Shown one piece after another: positions 1 through 12,669 of a DNA stretch of 64,000 nucleotides. Under the pieces are notes generated by a model that saw nothing but the letters and a program-made list of their open reading frames with translations, was not told the origin of the DNA and made no database searches. A program made the position numbers and the translations under genes. The stretch spans positions 62,001-126,000 of the forward strand of contig JAOCPU010000018.1 in assembly GCA_035772785.1 (NCBI GenBank). Reading direction: 5' to 3'. The DNA is from Phlebiopsis flavidoalba (taxonomy: Eukaryota; Basidiomycota; Agaricomycetes; Polyporales; Phanerochaetaceae). The first letter of the stretch is position 1; every line of letters starts with the position of its first letter.

Positions 1-566
1 CGGTTGCAGATTTCGATAGATATCATGCAGGTCAGTTGACCCAGCCCCAACCCGCCGCAAGTTAGAAGCTCTAATGCATGGTTCCGCAGGATTATTTTAA
101 GAAGGTGAACCAGCTCGAATTTCTTATTAGTGTTAATACCAGCTGAATGTAATATGTGTAGACTGTATTCGCAGAATCAAGTCAAGTCCTAGGTATCAAA
201 GCGGGGTGGCGCGGCGGGACGTGTGTCGTTGGGGTCTGGCCAAAGGTCCGTCGTAGATGACCATGGGGCTGGCGGAGCTGAAGTACCTTACATATATCAA
301 TCCTAGGTTCGGCGTTGCACGAACTGCGTTTGACTCTGAGAAAAAATCCCCGTATGGGAAGATTTCACAATTTGAATATCTGACAACACCTCTAATTCCG
401 TTTCTTCTGGTTTGGCAATGGTTAGTGACTCGAGCTGAAGAGAGCCAATGATGAGGATCGTGAGTACTGAGAATCACTGGGCTTGGCGTAGTCCTCACGG
501 ATGACTCTTCAGGTACTTGGGTATCCTGGCGCCTCCGACTATGTTGACGTCCGTCGCCCGATGTAA
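1..566 (+). pseudogene. FMO copy A: 3' end of a flavin monooxygenase gene
   Basis: This is the C-terminal end of a flavin-dependent (Baeyer-Villiger/FMO-like) monooxygenase; the rest lies before the window. Short exons read VADFDRYHA, then DYFKK, then a segment ending in GVWP near 240, and a last exon ending SDYVDVRRPM with a stop at 564-566. These match, block for block, the ends of copies B (DYFKK, NYVDIPPGE) and C (DYLDIPPLGE) further right, which gives the assignment. The middle of the last large exon has lost its frame and its usual NPRWEDFNYE block. It is the first of three tandem paralogues. Enzymes of this family oxidise small organic substrates using FAD and NADPH; the substrate cannot be inferred. 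Confidence 0.7.
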
Positions 567-1636
567 AGTAATTTCGACCCGTTGTACGCCCCCATGACTG
601 ACGCTGGATCGGTTGTTTGGCTAGCTTAGTACCTTTCCCGAATTGAAATTATCTTCTCCGAACAATGTGTATAGTTCTTGAGATTATAAATGTCCAATCA
701 TGAGATTGATACGGTATAGCGCCGATACAGGCAGAATTTGCACAATTCAATTCTTTGTGTCCGTGGAACGCTTAAGCTTACCAGCTGATCAGTTTGATAT
801 AACTTCCGGCACATGAACGGTGAAATCGCTCTGATTGAAACCCACTTTCACGCTTCGGCACGGTATTTTGCTGCCATTTCATGTTCACGCGAGGAAGCTC
901 TGCGGATACCCTCATCGTAGCATGGACTGGACACAAAGCGCCTGATGAAAAAACTTCGCAGCATCGACTCATTGACATTTCCGCATATGAGGATGAGTAG
1001 AGAAGTGAGTCTCTGAACCGTCATGTTTTTGAATGCTGGCCGTAAATACGACAGTATTGCAGATCAAGCATTCAAACATCCAAGCCCAACCCAACACGGC
1101 TACTTGTGCTAACTGTTTGTCACTTCTCGATTTGCCTTTTCTACCGCACTGCTGATGTTCCTTTGCCCGACAGAATCATCTCAGGCTCAAAAGGGACGCT
1201 GATACGCATCTTTGGTTATGTGTCTGCCTACGATGGAGATATGGTCAAGCCCCCGGCCCATTCTTGATTAAATGTGTGCCCAGGTTCCGGCATTCACACG
1301 CGTCGCCACAACATCTAGTCCCAATCTTGCGCCGAGTTTACGCACCCCCGAGCATCGGCTTGTTTGGCAAGATGGATGCGCAACTTACTGCCGGCATTAT
1401 ATTACCCAGTATACACCACTGCGTCGGGATTTTACCTAAATTTACACCATGGAAGCCCCATATATATAAAGGTGTGCTACAACACAGTGCCGAGTTTCCA
1501 CCCCATCCCACATTCCAACCATGCTCAATGCTGTCAACAGCCTGCTCGCCTCTTCGCAGTCTGATGAAAACAAGTCAGCCACTCACACCCTGAAGATGCC
1601 TTCGGGCCTTCTCTGTCGACGAGTATCGACTGACCC
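567..1636. other. Intergenic spacer between FMO copies A and B
   Basis: I see no convincing coding segment. The right end holds the promoter and 5' leader of FMO copy B. Confidence 0.5.
1461..1470 (+). promoter_or_regulatory. TATA-like box of FMO copy B
   Basis: TATATATAAA lies about 170 bp before the ATG at 1637 and is followed by AGGTGTGC. Copy C has TTTATAAAGGTCTGTGC at a similar distance from its ATG. The leaders also share GTCGACGAGTATCG just before the start codon, so the promoter was duplicated with the gene. Confidence 0.55.
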
Positions 1637-4344
1637 ATGAAGATTGCCATCATTGGCGCAGGTGCCAGTGGTATCATTGCCGCCATACGGTAACACATTT
1701 ACAAACGACCTGTTTCACAGGCAGTATCTAAAGTCCCACCAGCCATTCCCGGCAGCATATGCGCCACGCGCAATTGATATTTATGATTATGAAATGGATG
1801 GTATAGGTGTTGGCACTTGGTACAGCAATAAAGATCCCAAGATGCGTATTTGGCCTTTTGAAACGATAGCCTCGTCTATTTGCCGGCTTAACTCAGTCAT
1901 ACAGTGGCGTTTCTTTCGTGCCATGCTTCCTAGCTTCACAGTCTATGTGCGTTCATCTGCCTCATGCAGGAACATGTCTCTCGCGATGACATACTAACAA
2001 CCTATGTCGTAGTAACAAATTCAAGCTTCTTATTCGAGCAAAGGAAGTTTGACCATAAAACCTCACGGAAGACGATCATATTGGAGTCAACTTTGATCGC
2101 TTAGCTTGGTCAGCATGCACTGGTCCGTCGTATGTGGTCTCACTGGTATCTGATATCCTGGATAAGGTAGTATACGAGAGCGTTTGGCCGCGGAAGTAGC
2201 TAATGAGAAGTGGGAAGGCAATACGTCAAGCTTCAAACACGGAGTCTTAATCGCGGGTGCGCGGTACGGAGTAAGAAGGCAAGCGGGAAATGGAACTCTT
2301 CGTATTCAAAACAGTCAAATCCGCAAATTCACCAGGACCTCCTTTGAAGAATGCGATGATTGGGGCCGACTTCGTCTATTAATGGTATAATGGCGTATTG
2401 AAACAGATGGAATTGGCCCGATATCCCGGACTGAAGGAGTTCAAGGAACCATGGTTCAACCCCCCACAGTGCGGATTGGAAACTTGGGAGGCGCTACCTG
2501 GGAGGACGACGTCAAGGATGACTGGGGAAGGAGTGATAAGAAAATTGGGTTGTTATCGGCTTGGTACGTGACATTTCGATCATTTTCAAAAACTATCATT
2601 CACCAACGTAACGCACAGGGTTCATCTGACACGCCGCTATCAAATTGTAGGCGCCACTGGGACCAAAAAGCGGGCCCAGTTGCACCACTTTGTTCGAGGG
2701 AAGACTTTGGATTGTGCCGTCCTTCCTGTCGCATCTCTATAAAGAGAAGCTGTCCCGTGAAGTAGACCCACTTGATCCTGCGACATGTAAGTGGCTATGT
2801 AAATATTATGGCCATCACTCATTTTTTGTCCAGTTCATGTTTACTGAGGAAGAGAAGAGAGATCCTTAGAAGATCCTGTTCGTTTGATGGAATGGCGCAA
2901 GGCACTAGAGCAAAGCCCAGAATGTAAGTGCTTATGAAAAATAATCACGTGCAACAGCTATCAGCTCATTTCTAACCGTGCTTGACAGGGAATGCATAAA
3001 AATTAACGCTCCAAGGAACTGCCGAACAAGAAAATATGCGAAATCGTTGTGCCTGTGCGTCGAGCACATGAAGCAAGGGCTGGAAACTAAGCCAGAATAC
3101 GCAGATTATCGTACGTCTGTCTGAACCGCGTTCAGGTTGCCGCTTGACTCGCCAACGCAGCCCGTCATTCCGGACTTCAGTGTGTGCTGTCGCCGTTGCT
3201 GACTCCTGCAGCCCCGGGTTTCTCAGAGCTATGAGTGCAGACAATGTTACGTTATATCCAAATGCCCTCAATTAATACGAAACGCGGGTAGGTCATAATC
3301 ATCTCCCCAGCTACCACCTCATTACGCCAAAACATTACACGCATCAACACCTTGACGACGGTGTGGAAACGGAAGACGGCAGTCGATGTCCCTCTGGATC
3401 GCTGCGTCATTATATGTGCTATCTCCGGTTTTCGGACACCACATAGCCAGCTCACCATTCGCGCCGTAATCGGTCGCGAAGCCGTGGGTCGATTTGAAGG
3501 ACAAGTGGTCCCGCATCCGGACTACGTATCTCTCGGTTCTGCACTGATGGCTTCCCAAACATGTTCTTCTCCAATGGACCCAGTTACAGTGTGAGCGCAG
3601 TAGGCACGACAGGCATCTATATAATGATGGAGCATCAAATCCAGTATGCTGTCATGGTGCGCGATGAAGCTTCAAAGGGAGCGATTGAAGAGCATCGAGC
3701 CGAAGGCAAGTGCTATCGCTGACTTTTGACGAGTCTCTGGAGGTGATGCACCTCACATCCCATCGTGATATCGAGTGTTAAGCTTACGGCGACACCCATA
3801 GGACTACTTTAAGAAGGTCAGTCTAGCATGCAACCTTTCCAGGTCTTATCACTGAAGCAAAGTCCAGAGCGTATTTTTCTGAACTGTGCGCACCTGGTAA
3901 TAGTTATCCCAATGGCCCCGATGGTCGCGTGGTTCGGTGTTTGAGGCCAGGTGTTCGTCCTTTTCACTCTATGTATATAACTGACACAGAGCCCTCAGGA
4001 CGTCACACCCTGGGTCATGGCTCTGCACCACTTCCTTCCGGGCTGCACATTAGAATCCTCGCTGGGAGATCCTTCAACTACGAACGATTGGACAACACGT
4101 CTAACCGATTCTTCTGGTTTGGCAACGGCATGACGGACGCTGACGAAACTCCACAGGACAAAGATCGTGGGTTTTCGACGCACGATGCGAAAGTAGGATC
4201 TGAATCACAGCTAACACTTACTCCCCGCTCTAGAGGACGTGGTATCTGGACCCCAATTATGTCGACATCCCGCCCGGTGAGATCCACCTTGATGAGCCTC
4301 TCCGCATTAGCACAACAGTGCTAATATTCACATTATGCGCATAG
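1637..4344 (+). pseudogene. FMO copy B: flavin-dependent monooxygenase, frame-broken
   Basis: The gene starts at ATG 1637 with MKIAIIGAGASGIIAAIR, the FAD-binding Rossmann motif (GxGxxG). An intron follows, then IDIYDYEMDGIGVGTWYSN, corresponding to the family's E-x-x-GGTW block. Later blocks include WPDIPGLKEFKG near 2415-2450, the DGVETEDG and FRTPHSQ region near 3360-3440, FPNMFFSNGPSY near 3550-3590, IMMEHQIQYAV near 3625, NRFFWFGNGM near 4110 and the final exon WYLDPNYVDIPPGE, with a stop at 4342-4344. The second Rossmann motif (GxGSSxxQ) is not recognisable, and several frames are broken by small indels and stops. Whether these are mutations or assembly errors cannot be settled here, but losing a cofactor motif suggests real decay. 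Its sequence is more diverged than copy C. Confidence 0.75.
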
Positions 4345-5455
4345 TCCCCGGCCTAAACCTCGTTCGCAGAGCTTGCAACCTTCGACGCCCGCGATTCACC
4401 GCGGCTTGTCTATTATGACCCTTGCTTCCATTCGTCTAAGATTCCGTCATCTGGGGACTGCCCTGGATGCTCTGGAGATTTCCAATGGGAAGCTGTTCAT
4501 ATGAAATTTGAACAGCCGCGGCTTCGCGCATACATTGTACAGGTATATACTAAAGGCGGGAATCCCGACAAAGTCATCACATTGACATGATAGAATTTCC
4601 ACGATTTGCTGAACATTCAGAAATTCAAGACTAACTCGGCAAAGGCTTTCCCTGTGGAGAGACTCGGAATCGTGACCGGACAAGCGTGCGGCAGTGATCC
4701 TGCGGACCGTGATGACAACTCTCGGCGGACTTTCTCCCCGCAAAGTGCGGGTGTGTGAGAGGATGCAGGCATTTGCGTGTAGAAGTTAGGATTGACAACG
4801 GGCCTGGACCCTGCTATGCGAAATGCAGAATGCCTCGCCGTAGGTGAGGTCATTATTGTATTCTTATTTAGGCAAGAGCTTAATAGTGAGCACTGCCGGT
4901 TTACATCTTCAGTACAAGTTCCCGGGTGACGCGTCACATTCTTTCCAGATAACGAAGGAACGTGGAGCATGTGTATCATTGCCGTGAGGTAATACGTGTA
5001 CAGTATGCTCTCGTGAGTCGGCAAAAGGGCATCATTTTGCCGCGATATACGGCATTTGAACGGCATGGTCACACTGCCCACGACTAGAAGTGGCTCAAGT
5101 GTTGCTACGGATGGGTATAGATGCAATGGAGTGCTGCTTTCCAGGGTCCACCGAGCACCATTCCGTTGACTTGAGAGCCGAGCGTGTAATCACAGGACAT
5201 CAGCATGAGCAAATTAATTATGAACATGCACGCACGGGTACACGAATGCCGGTTTATAAAGGTCTGTGCACTATCCGTCGCAACCACCAGTGTTTACTCT
5301 AATATCCTCATACCCCACATGTTCAAAACTTTCCAGAGTTGTTCTAAGCCGTCGCGAGTCAACTATTCGCTCCCACAATGTCCCGAGTGCTGTACAGTTC
5401 AAGAACAAGAAAAGCAACGCATTGGGCTCCTTTAACGTCGACGAGTATCGCGCCC
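4345..5455. other. Spacer between FMO copies B and C
   Basis: No coding block recognised. Its last 200 bp form the promoter and leader of copy C. Confidence 0.5.
5255..5260 (+). promoter_or_regulatory. TATA box of FMO copy C
   Basis: TATAAA about 200 bp before the ATG at 5456, in the same setting as the TATA-like box of copy B. Confidence 0.55.
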
Positions 5456-7874
5456 ATGCGTATTGCTATTATCGGAGCTGGTGCTAGCGGTATCTTGGCT
5501 GCAATAAGGTGCGCAACTCAATAATCTGCAGGATCATTCATACACACAGGAACTCTTGCCAGGTTTCGGCAGTACATTCCCAACGTCACCCTCACTATCT
5601 ACGAGCAGTTGGACGCTATCGGCGGCACATGGCATGCGAACAAGTATCCTGGGATAGCTGTGTGACGTTGTTTCACACGCGGTAGGATTATTCTCACAGC
5701 CTTTCCACCCGGTCATACTGACATGATAGGATTGAATTCAGTATCAATTTTCTTTCGAACAGACTGTGAGCTCTAATGATTTTTTTTACCGTGGAAATTG
5801 ACTGGGCTCAATGCTCGCTATCTCCTCAGCCCAAATGGACGTCCATGTTTGCTTCTGGCCCCGAGATTTGCAAATACTTCGAGGGGATGGTCGATAAATA
5901 TCAACTCGGACAGTACATAAAACTGAAGCATGAGCTCGTCGGCGCACGCTACGACGAGAGCACGGGAAAATGGCACATCGAGATTCGTCGACCCTCGGGA
6001 GACCTCTCCGGATGGCGTCGAGAAAATTGACGATTGGGCGGACTTCGTTTTCAACGGCATCGGCGTACTCCATCGATGGAAGTGGCCCGATATACAGGGC
6101 TTGAACGACTTCAAGGGGGTGATGGTTCATAGCGCCGGATGGAATGTTTCCGAAGAAGAGATGGAGACTTGGAAGGATAAGAAGGTTGCGGTCATTGGCT
6201 TGGTACGTTGATGTCGACTCCATGAGAGCGGTTCTAATATGTCAACAGGGCTCGTCTGCGATGCAGATAGTAGGTGCGCTAGGATCGAAAGTGGGAAAGC
6301 TCTACAACATCACGAGGAACAAGTCTTGGGTCGCGTTGCCAGCCACTATCCAAGTCTACAATACCCATTTGGGCCACGAAAATTGACCCGAGTGACCCAG
6401 ATACCTGTGAGAACATCATATAACGCCCTAATAATACACTCACGCACCATTCCTCGCAGTCAAGCTGACCTGAAGAAGAGCAGAAACCCCTTGAGGACCC
6501 GGAACGATAATGGCGCTTCGCAAGGGACTATCGAAGCCATCATGAACGTATCTATCTCTCATTTTGTTGTATTGCGCCTGTGTGTTTACTCGGTCGTCAC
6601 AGGGCATGCATCAATTGACTTATCCTGACTCTCAGGTTCAAAAGGATGCCAGCAGGCGAGTCAAGGGGATACATGGAGAAAGCGTTGGAAGGGAAGCCCG
6701 CTACGCCGATGCCTATGTAGGCCGTGTTTTCTTCCGAACACGGAGGTTTCTGAACAGAATCTGCCCTCCTCACAGTAATCCCAGACTATAGCATGTGCTG
6801 CCGTCAGTCTAACTCCGAGCACCAGTTATACTCATGTTCATTATGCGCATGGAAAACGACACGTCGTCACCTCTTTTCCCGTCACACTGTTGGCTCACTC
6901 CGTTCCTATCGATAGGTCGAGCTCGGTCTAAGGCCGAAATCAAACGTATCACCCCGTACTGTGTTGAGCTCGTAGAAAGGAGGCCACCTCGGGATGTGGA
7001 CGTTATTCTTTGGGTTTTTTTTTTTTTTTTTTTTTCCCCAAAAAAAAAGTCTGTGACAACTGGGTTCGATGCTTCTTTCAAGCTTCCCTTCCCTGTCGTC
7101 GGACGCAATCAAGTCAGCCTCAATGACAAATGGTCACCTCACCCCGAAGACATACCTTTCGCTCTGCGTCGACGATTTCCCGAACATGTTTCTTCTCGAA
7201 CGGCCCGACTCGGCCACGGGTACCAACAGCCTGTTGGTCATGATGGAGCATCAGGTCCATGTATGCCGTTCAGGCCGCTCAGAAGTCTACAGCGAGAATC
7301 GTCTGAAGAGCATCGAGCCGAAGGCGGAGGCAGTCGCCGATTTCGACGACAATTATGTTTGAGGTGAGCCGTGATCTACTCTCCTTGCAGTCAGACGTGA
7401 GAAAATCACATCTAAATCATTGCCTACCATTCTCCCAGAATTATTTCCAAGAAGGTTAGTCTCATTTAGCGCGGAATTATTTGCGATTATCTAATGGTCA
7501 CAAACCTGTGTTCAGACTGTATTCGTTGAGCCAGTCAAGTCATGGTACAAGCCAAGTGGCCCAGGCGGTCGCGTTGTCGGTGTCTGGCCGGGCTCACCCC
7601 CGCACATGTATCGCACCCTCAGGAACCCTCGCTGGGAGGACTTTAACTATGAACCGGCTTGATACCACTAGTCAGCCGTCTGTACTGGCTTGGCGATGGC
7701 ATGACACATGCCGAGACTGTAACAGATGAGGATCGTGAGTGACGCCTTTTCTCGTCATAATTTTGTTTTCTTAGCGATGGCAATGTAGGTTCGTGGTATA
7801 TGAATCCAGATTATCTGGATATTCCGCCGCTCGGTGAGCGAACTCCATCTTCGGTTACTGAACGAAGCTCATAG
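5456..7874 (+). pseudogene. FMO copy C: flavin-dependent monooxygenase, best preserved of three
   Basis: The start is ATG 5456 with MRIAIIGAGASGILAAIR (FAD Rossmann motif). A clean intron of about 54 bp leads into YEQLDAIGGTWHANKYPG, and a shifted frame continues CDVVSHA and YQFSFEQ. Long conserved exons follow: PKWTSMFASGPEICKYFEG (5836 on), DDWADFVFNGIGVLHRWKWP (6025 on), and the NADPH Rossmann motif KVAVIGLGSSAMQIV split by an intron at about 6203-6249. The C-terminal half has FPNMFLLERPDSATG (7178 on), SLLVMMEHQV, RLKSIEPKAEAVADFD, then WYMNPDYLDIPPLGE and a stop at 7872-7874. Both cofactor motifs are intact, so it may once have been, or still be, functional. Breaks include the extra base at YPGIA/CDVV, frame loss after the second Rossmann motif, and a homopolymer insert at 7016-7048. 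Confidence 0.8.
7016..7048. repeat. T20-C4-A9 homopolymer insert in FMO copy C
   Basis: Twenty T, four C and nine A interrupt the codons between DVDVI and the conserved TGFD block of FMO copy C. The other copies have no such run at this place. Confidence 0.9.
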
Positions 7875-8207
7875 GGTCGCATAAATCCAGTGCCACCTGT
7901 GACTGCAGGAAACCCCAGGGACCATCTGATAGGCCTCCCGACCCAATTTTTCGGTCTACAAAGGGCTGTGAGTCCGAGCCCTGCCTCTGTGCAACGTGTG
8001 TTTTGAGCTCCTCAGCATCTCGTCTCTTTTCATACATGTAAAAAATCCAAATTTACTCGGGATACATTATGAGACGTGATATCTCGTCATTCCGACCCGC
8101 GCAGAAGGCATGCGTGATTCATTTCATTGTAATTGGTGCACAATAATCCGAATTTATTTCCATGATACAAGTAGGTTACATTCACAACAAGTCAGCTGAG
8201 GTTCGGC

Positions 8208-8574
8208 TTATGCTTTGCCGACGATGTTCATCTCCTGTATTGTATCGTGAGTGTCAATTCAATGCACCAGCACTTCGAAAAGGCTCACCTGGTACTCCGT
8301 AGATGTTTGCCGGTGTTGTCATTCTTGATGGTGTAGCGAGCAGTCTGTACGCAGATACACCACGTTTATAATGCATGCATTAATTATTTATTCAGGGAGA
8401 CACTCACTCCGTCCTCAGCGTCAGAGATCTTCTCGTAACACCGGTAGAGTGAGCAAACATTGTCGCTCTGACCTGGATGGCAAGACCTCAATATCGATGA
8501 CATTTGTAGCACGCGAAGAACTGACCACCAATGGGGCGGTACTCAACCTTGTCACCCTCAGTGTAAGACGGCAT
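8208..8574 (-). CDS. DUF2945 (TUDOR-like, hypervirulence-associated family) small protein
   Basis: Minus-strand gene starting at 8574 with MPSYTEGDKVEYRPIGG and ending TIQEMNIVGKA with a stop at 8208-8210. Three or four exons: the first ends near 8527, a middle exon reads SDNV and, in a neighbouring frame, HSTGV (about 8400-8475), and another reads ARYTIKNDNTGK (about 8300-8345). The GDKVEYRPIGG, SDNV, HSTG and NDNTGK blocks are the hallmark of DUF2945 proteins, about 70-90 residues long with an SH3/Tudor-like fold and no firmly known function. The HSTGV block lies one frame off its neighbours, so one or two indels are present. The family call is fairly secure; the exact splicing is not. Confidence 0.7.
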
Positions 8575-9339
8575 ATTGGTAGTCTGGTTAAAAAAGTAAG
8601 GCGAGAGGTGACGACGCAGTGAGAGAGAGAAGCGGATTGTGTTGGGTGAAAGTGAAGACGAGACCATTATTTATATGGGTTTAGCAAGGGCAACCGAGGG
8701 TCTTATATTTTTCGTCACTACAGCCACCGCGATCGCATCCCATGGCGGGTTTCGCTTATATGGACGCGTCATGGTCGATGCTCGATGTTGATGCACCTCT
8801 CCACCCTACTTCCAGATATAGTCAGGCGACTGAATGTGGCGTGGAAGTTACCAAACGATGCCATCACATTCCTACGGAAAGCTCCGTGCGCCTAGACCTG
8901 GACCTTGCGTTGTGCAACCATGAACTCGAGCGGAACGCGACATCTCACCCTTTTCACGATGGCAACAAAGATCAGAGCGACAAGAGCGCTCAAATCGGCA
9001 AGCAACCATGCGGATGCAATGCGACCGACACAATCGCGTACGAGATTCACGCGAAGCATACCACCCGAGAGTCGCGCCCTGCTGCCCTCGCGCCGGCGCC
9101 GCCCTAGGGCTCATTTGTGTTTCAGGTTATCTGTTGCAGCCAGCACAACTGAATTCCCAAAGATGATTGCCCTGGAGGCAACGTAACACGATTGCAAATC
9201 CACCCATGCAAATCCTTGCAGAATCATTCAGCTCGGTTCCCACCGAGGCGCGATCGCAACATACGTGACCATATCTCTGTGCACTAGGGGTGTAGTAGGC
9301 ACACGAACGTCTCTCACCCCTCATCCTTCATCCAGCCTG
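8575..9339. other. Intergenic, no recognisable gene
   Basis: Contains the promoter side of the DUF2945 gene. Open frames here (for example 8742-9107) have no family resemblance I can name and look like chance ORFs. Confidence 0.4.
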
Positions 9340-10300
9340 TACGCTCCCCGATGTCGGAACGCCAGTTACGATCCCGAGTGGGTCGAGTTCGCGCAACAGC
9401 TGTAGGTTGATCGCTCATGTTCTCGGATATGCGAGGTCTCACTGGCTAATTCTGATCATTTGGGGATCTTAGACTCGTGGAGAAGTACATTGACGTATCT
9501 CTCGTAGGTGAGTTATGACGTGATCAAACTCCTCAGAGCGAGAGATCTCTGAATCGGAGAGTGTACGCCACCACAGCCGTCCTTGGTATTCGAGTACTTG
9601 GTCCACATTTGACCAAGAGTTTCATTGCGATATGGAAGCGGAAATATACGTTTTGCCACCTGGCTTTTTCGTGGGCAATCGCTACCTAGTCATTTGGTAT
9701 GGTATTATGCTTGTACTCGTACAGATCAAGTTACCGGACTGTTGGTGAGCGACACTTGCGCTATGTCGGTATTCGTTCTTCGTAGTGACACTGTAGCTAT
9801 AGGGGTATGTTCAGTCAGCCGACGAAAAAGAAACGTAAAGACACCCGACTGACACTATTTACTGTCACGTTGTACTGTCGCGGTGCGACTTTTTGAGGCC
9901 TTGGTCTTTGACTCTGATTGACAATTATCTTCGGATGTACGATCTCTGGCCATACAGGCATCTATATCGTCACTGCGCTTCATGGAAGCTGTAGGTATTC
10001 TCGGCCTTTGCGAGTGTGACGCCCTGTTGGTCGCAGAAAGATTATACTACTATGCGCATCATGACCCTCAATCTCGTGGGATCCGTGCGGTGCCCTAATC
10101 ATTTGTATGTTCGGCGATTTCTCGTGTACAATGCATTGCCTCCACACCTACACTTACTAGTACAACCTTCAGTACGTCTCGTACTTCTACTCGGCGGAAG
10201 CCCATTTTCTGATTCGCAATGTCTATCCGAAGAGCCCAACACCCCCCCTTCAGGTTGCTGCGGGGGAGGACAAGTTGGTGTATGCGATCGCTCCAGTGTC
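9340..10300 (+). pseudogene. Decayed DUF6533-like membrane protein gene
   Basis: Short segments in changing frames follow the order of the DUF6533 domain of Agaricomycete seven-helix membrane proteins: YDPEWVEFAQQL (about 9358-9400), LVEKYIDVSLV (about 9476-9510), YATTAVL and YLV (about 9565-9605), the signature-like IWKRKYTF (about 9630-9655), then NRYLVIWYGIMLVLVQ in another frame (about 9675-9725). Later segments such as MYDLWPYRH near 9935 may belong to the next helices. No continuous frame can be assembled, and stops occur inside several segments. Its function in the cell is unknown even for intact relatives. Moderate confidence in family, low in boundaries. Confidence 0.45.
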
Positions 10301-11518
10301 TAAACGATAACTCATGATAACACATCCATTTCTAGACGTGCGTGGGTGTCAAAGAGCTATGTCCCTTGTCATGTATCTTTGCACATGAAACTGGACTTCT
10401 ACAACAGTCATCAAATCTACACATATCTCAATCCATAATGGCGGAATTCCTTGTGCTAATGCTGTTTACGAGTTGGGAAGACCAGTCTGTATCCAAGCGT
10501 GAGGCCGCGAAGGTTTAAGATCAACGTCACGCGTCTCACGAGTTTCCTTATTCGAGACGGGGTCAGAGCAGAGAATACGTTGTTGTGAATAACCCTGATA
10601 ACACGAGGAATGGTGGCTAAACTATATTTTGACAGGAAACAACGATCCCCCCATAATTTACTTTACTTGTGAGTTCTGAATTGCAATTCTATCGATGAAG
10701 GACTCATTAAACCGATAATGCTGGTCCCCCCGCACCCTTTACTTGCAATTAAGATATTACACAGATTGTAGTATAATCATATTCGGTGCGCTTAGTATCT
10801 TCGTGTGGAGTAGAAACAGCTAATCTGAGTCCACCCTAACCTAGGACGATATCTTGGCCTATATGGGTAGCTTTATTGGACATTGTGAAGCCTGACGTTG
10901 GCCACCACTTGTGGACGTTCACTGTAGCGCTCTTAGCTTTTCATAGCCTCACACCGATCTGATATAGCGGATGATGCTCGATCTCGCCGTGCCTAACAAT
11001 CGAGAGGAGCTCACGACGCCAACGTCACGTTTCTCTGCTTTCTCGGCCCCGCCTTCGTCATACCCTCCCGCCACCGCCTCCCCCCACAGGTCGTGAAACA
11101 GAACGTCGATGGAATGCGGCTACGCACTGTTCCGGCTCAGGATCGGGCGCGTGGACCGGCGTGGATGACGGTGGCGACGGCTACATCGAGTGGGGAGCGC
11201 CGCGAGACCAGACGATTCCATAATAAAACACTGCCACCGAGTCTACGCTCGATATTCGACTCAGGTGCCGTCTGCTCGGCTGCTCGGGCTAGAGGCTTCA
11301 ACAAGTTGAATTATTTTGGCCCGTGCTAGATTCCTCGCTCGGAAATGTTGTGTAAGAGTCGCTGCATAGGGACCTGCAAGCATTGAATTATTGCTCAAAT
11401 CGTCGGAAGTGAACACTGCAGTGGGCACAGTATTCCCGGTTGTTTCACGACTACAAAAGGTTGACATTGTGGTCACGTATTGAGACTTTGAGGGATAGTA
11501 TTGTGTACAAAATATTCA
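10301..11518. other. Intergenic, no recognisable gene
   Basis: AT-balanced spacer up to about 10.95 kb, then GC-richer sequence. An open frame at 11093-11329 could be part of a gene, but I cannot match it to anything. Confidence 0.35.
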
Positions 11519-12669
11519 TTAGCAGCCTCCAAGGCTAAGCGTGTAGACGACAACACTCCACCGAGACATCATTGACATCTTGCGGCGCACATCCGCCGTG
11601 GAAAGCCCCCGAGTCCGCACGCCCACATTCGCAGCGGTGCTGCCGGGTGTTTTCCAGCCAAACCAGCCATGACAACCTCTTTGGCGAAGATCTCGCCAAA
11701 GCCGAGCATAACACCGTTGATGAACGGTAAGAGCATGTTGATTGCCAGGCTTGAGATGACCGCCAGAACCCGTGTTTTTGTTTTGACAGTTGTGGAGTTT
11801 GAAGATGGCGGCGGTAGCGGTGCCGCGTTCGTGAGCGGGAACTGACGTGCAGCGTGTTGCGTGTTCGTGCGCATGGTGTGCGTGTGTGTGCCCATGCTGG
11901 TGTTGGTGAGCGGAGACCGGCGGAGTGTGGGTCCGAGGGGAACTCCATCGAGGGATACGACGAGGTCATCTCAGAGGGGATATCCTCCCATTTCTCGTGC
12001 TTGGAGACTCCGGTTCAGAATGTGCTCCGCTATTTTCCTGCCAGGGACTGGACTCACTGAGGAAGACGAGGGTCCCTCGCGAGCAATATAGCAATTAGCA
12101 ACTTCGCATTTAGCATAGAAAATAAACTGACCGCATGAGCATGGCCCTGTTGCTCCCCAGTAACCAAATTCCCTCGCATCTGCGGGGCTGGGACTTGCCC
12201 TCGCGACTCCGTAACCGCTTTCACGCTCTCCCACCCACTCACACTAGCCGCACTCTCGCTGAGGTGCTGCGCCCTCGCCTTGCCCTCCTTCTCCTCCTGC
12301 GCTCTGATGGCCTCCCACTTGGCCCGCTCTGCCTCTGCCTTCTCCCTCTGCTCCGCCGAGCGCGCCCGCCATTCCGCTAGATACGGTTGGCCTCGTACTC
12401 CGCCTTCCACACGTCTTCCGCCGACGTCGGCACGTCCGCGCTGCTCTCAGCGACGGGCTCGGGTGCAGGCGGCGCGGCAGCTGGCGGCTCGGGCTTCTCC
12501 TGCACAGGTGGCTGAGAAGAGATACACGCGCGACGTCTGGCGGGCTCGAAAAGCGTCCGACAGCGCAGACTACACAATCCATTATACATGAGCTTAAAAA
12601 CACACCGCGCGCGTGGGCTGTGCGCACCTGCAAGAGGTCCTCCTCGTCCTTGTTCAAGTGCTCAGCCAT
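11519..12669 (-). CDS. TOM13/MIM1-type mitochondrial outer membrane protein
   Basis: The gene starts at 12669 with MAEHLNKDEEDLLQ, followed by an intron of about 127 bp. Exon 2 is acidic and proline-rich (EKPEPPAAAPPAPEP), then carries a charged coiled-coil stretch (EWRARSAEQREKAEAERAKW). Later comes DIPSEMTSSYPSMEFPSDP near 11960 and the diagnostic hydrophobic block LAINMLLPFINGVMLGFGE (about 11745-11690), followed by IFAKEVVMA. The tail reads TRGLSTADVRRKMSMMSRW and ends LSLGGC with a stop at 11519-11521. The NGVMLGFGE segment is the single membrane helix of the Mim1/Tom13 family, which helps insert helical proteins into the mitochondrial outer membrane. Two frame breaks are visible, near 12385 (between EAN and YLAEW) and near 11668 (after VVMA). 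The gene is otherwise well conserved, so these may be assembly indels. Confidence 0.8.
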
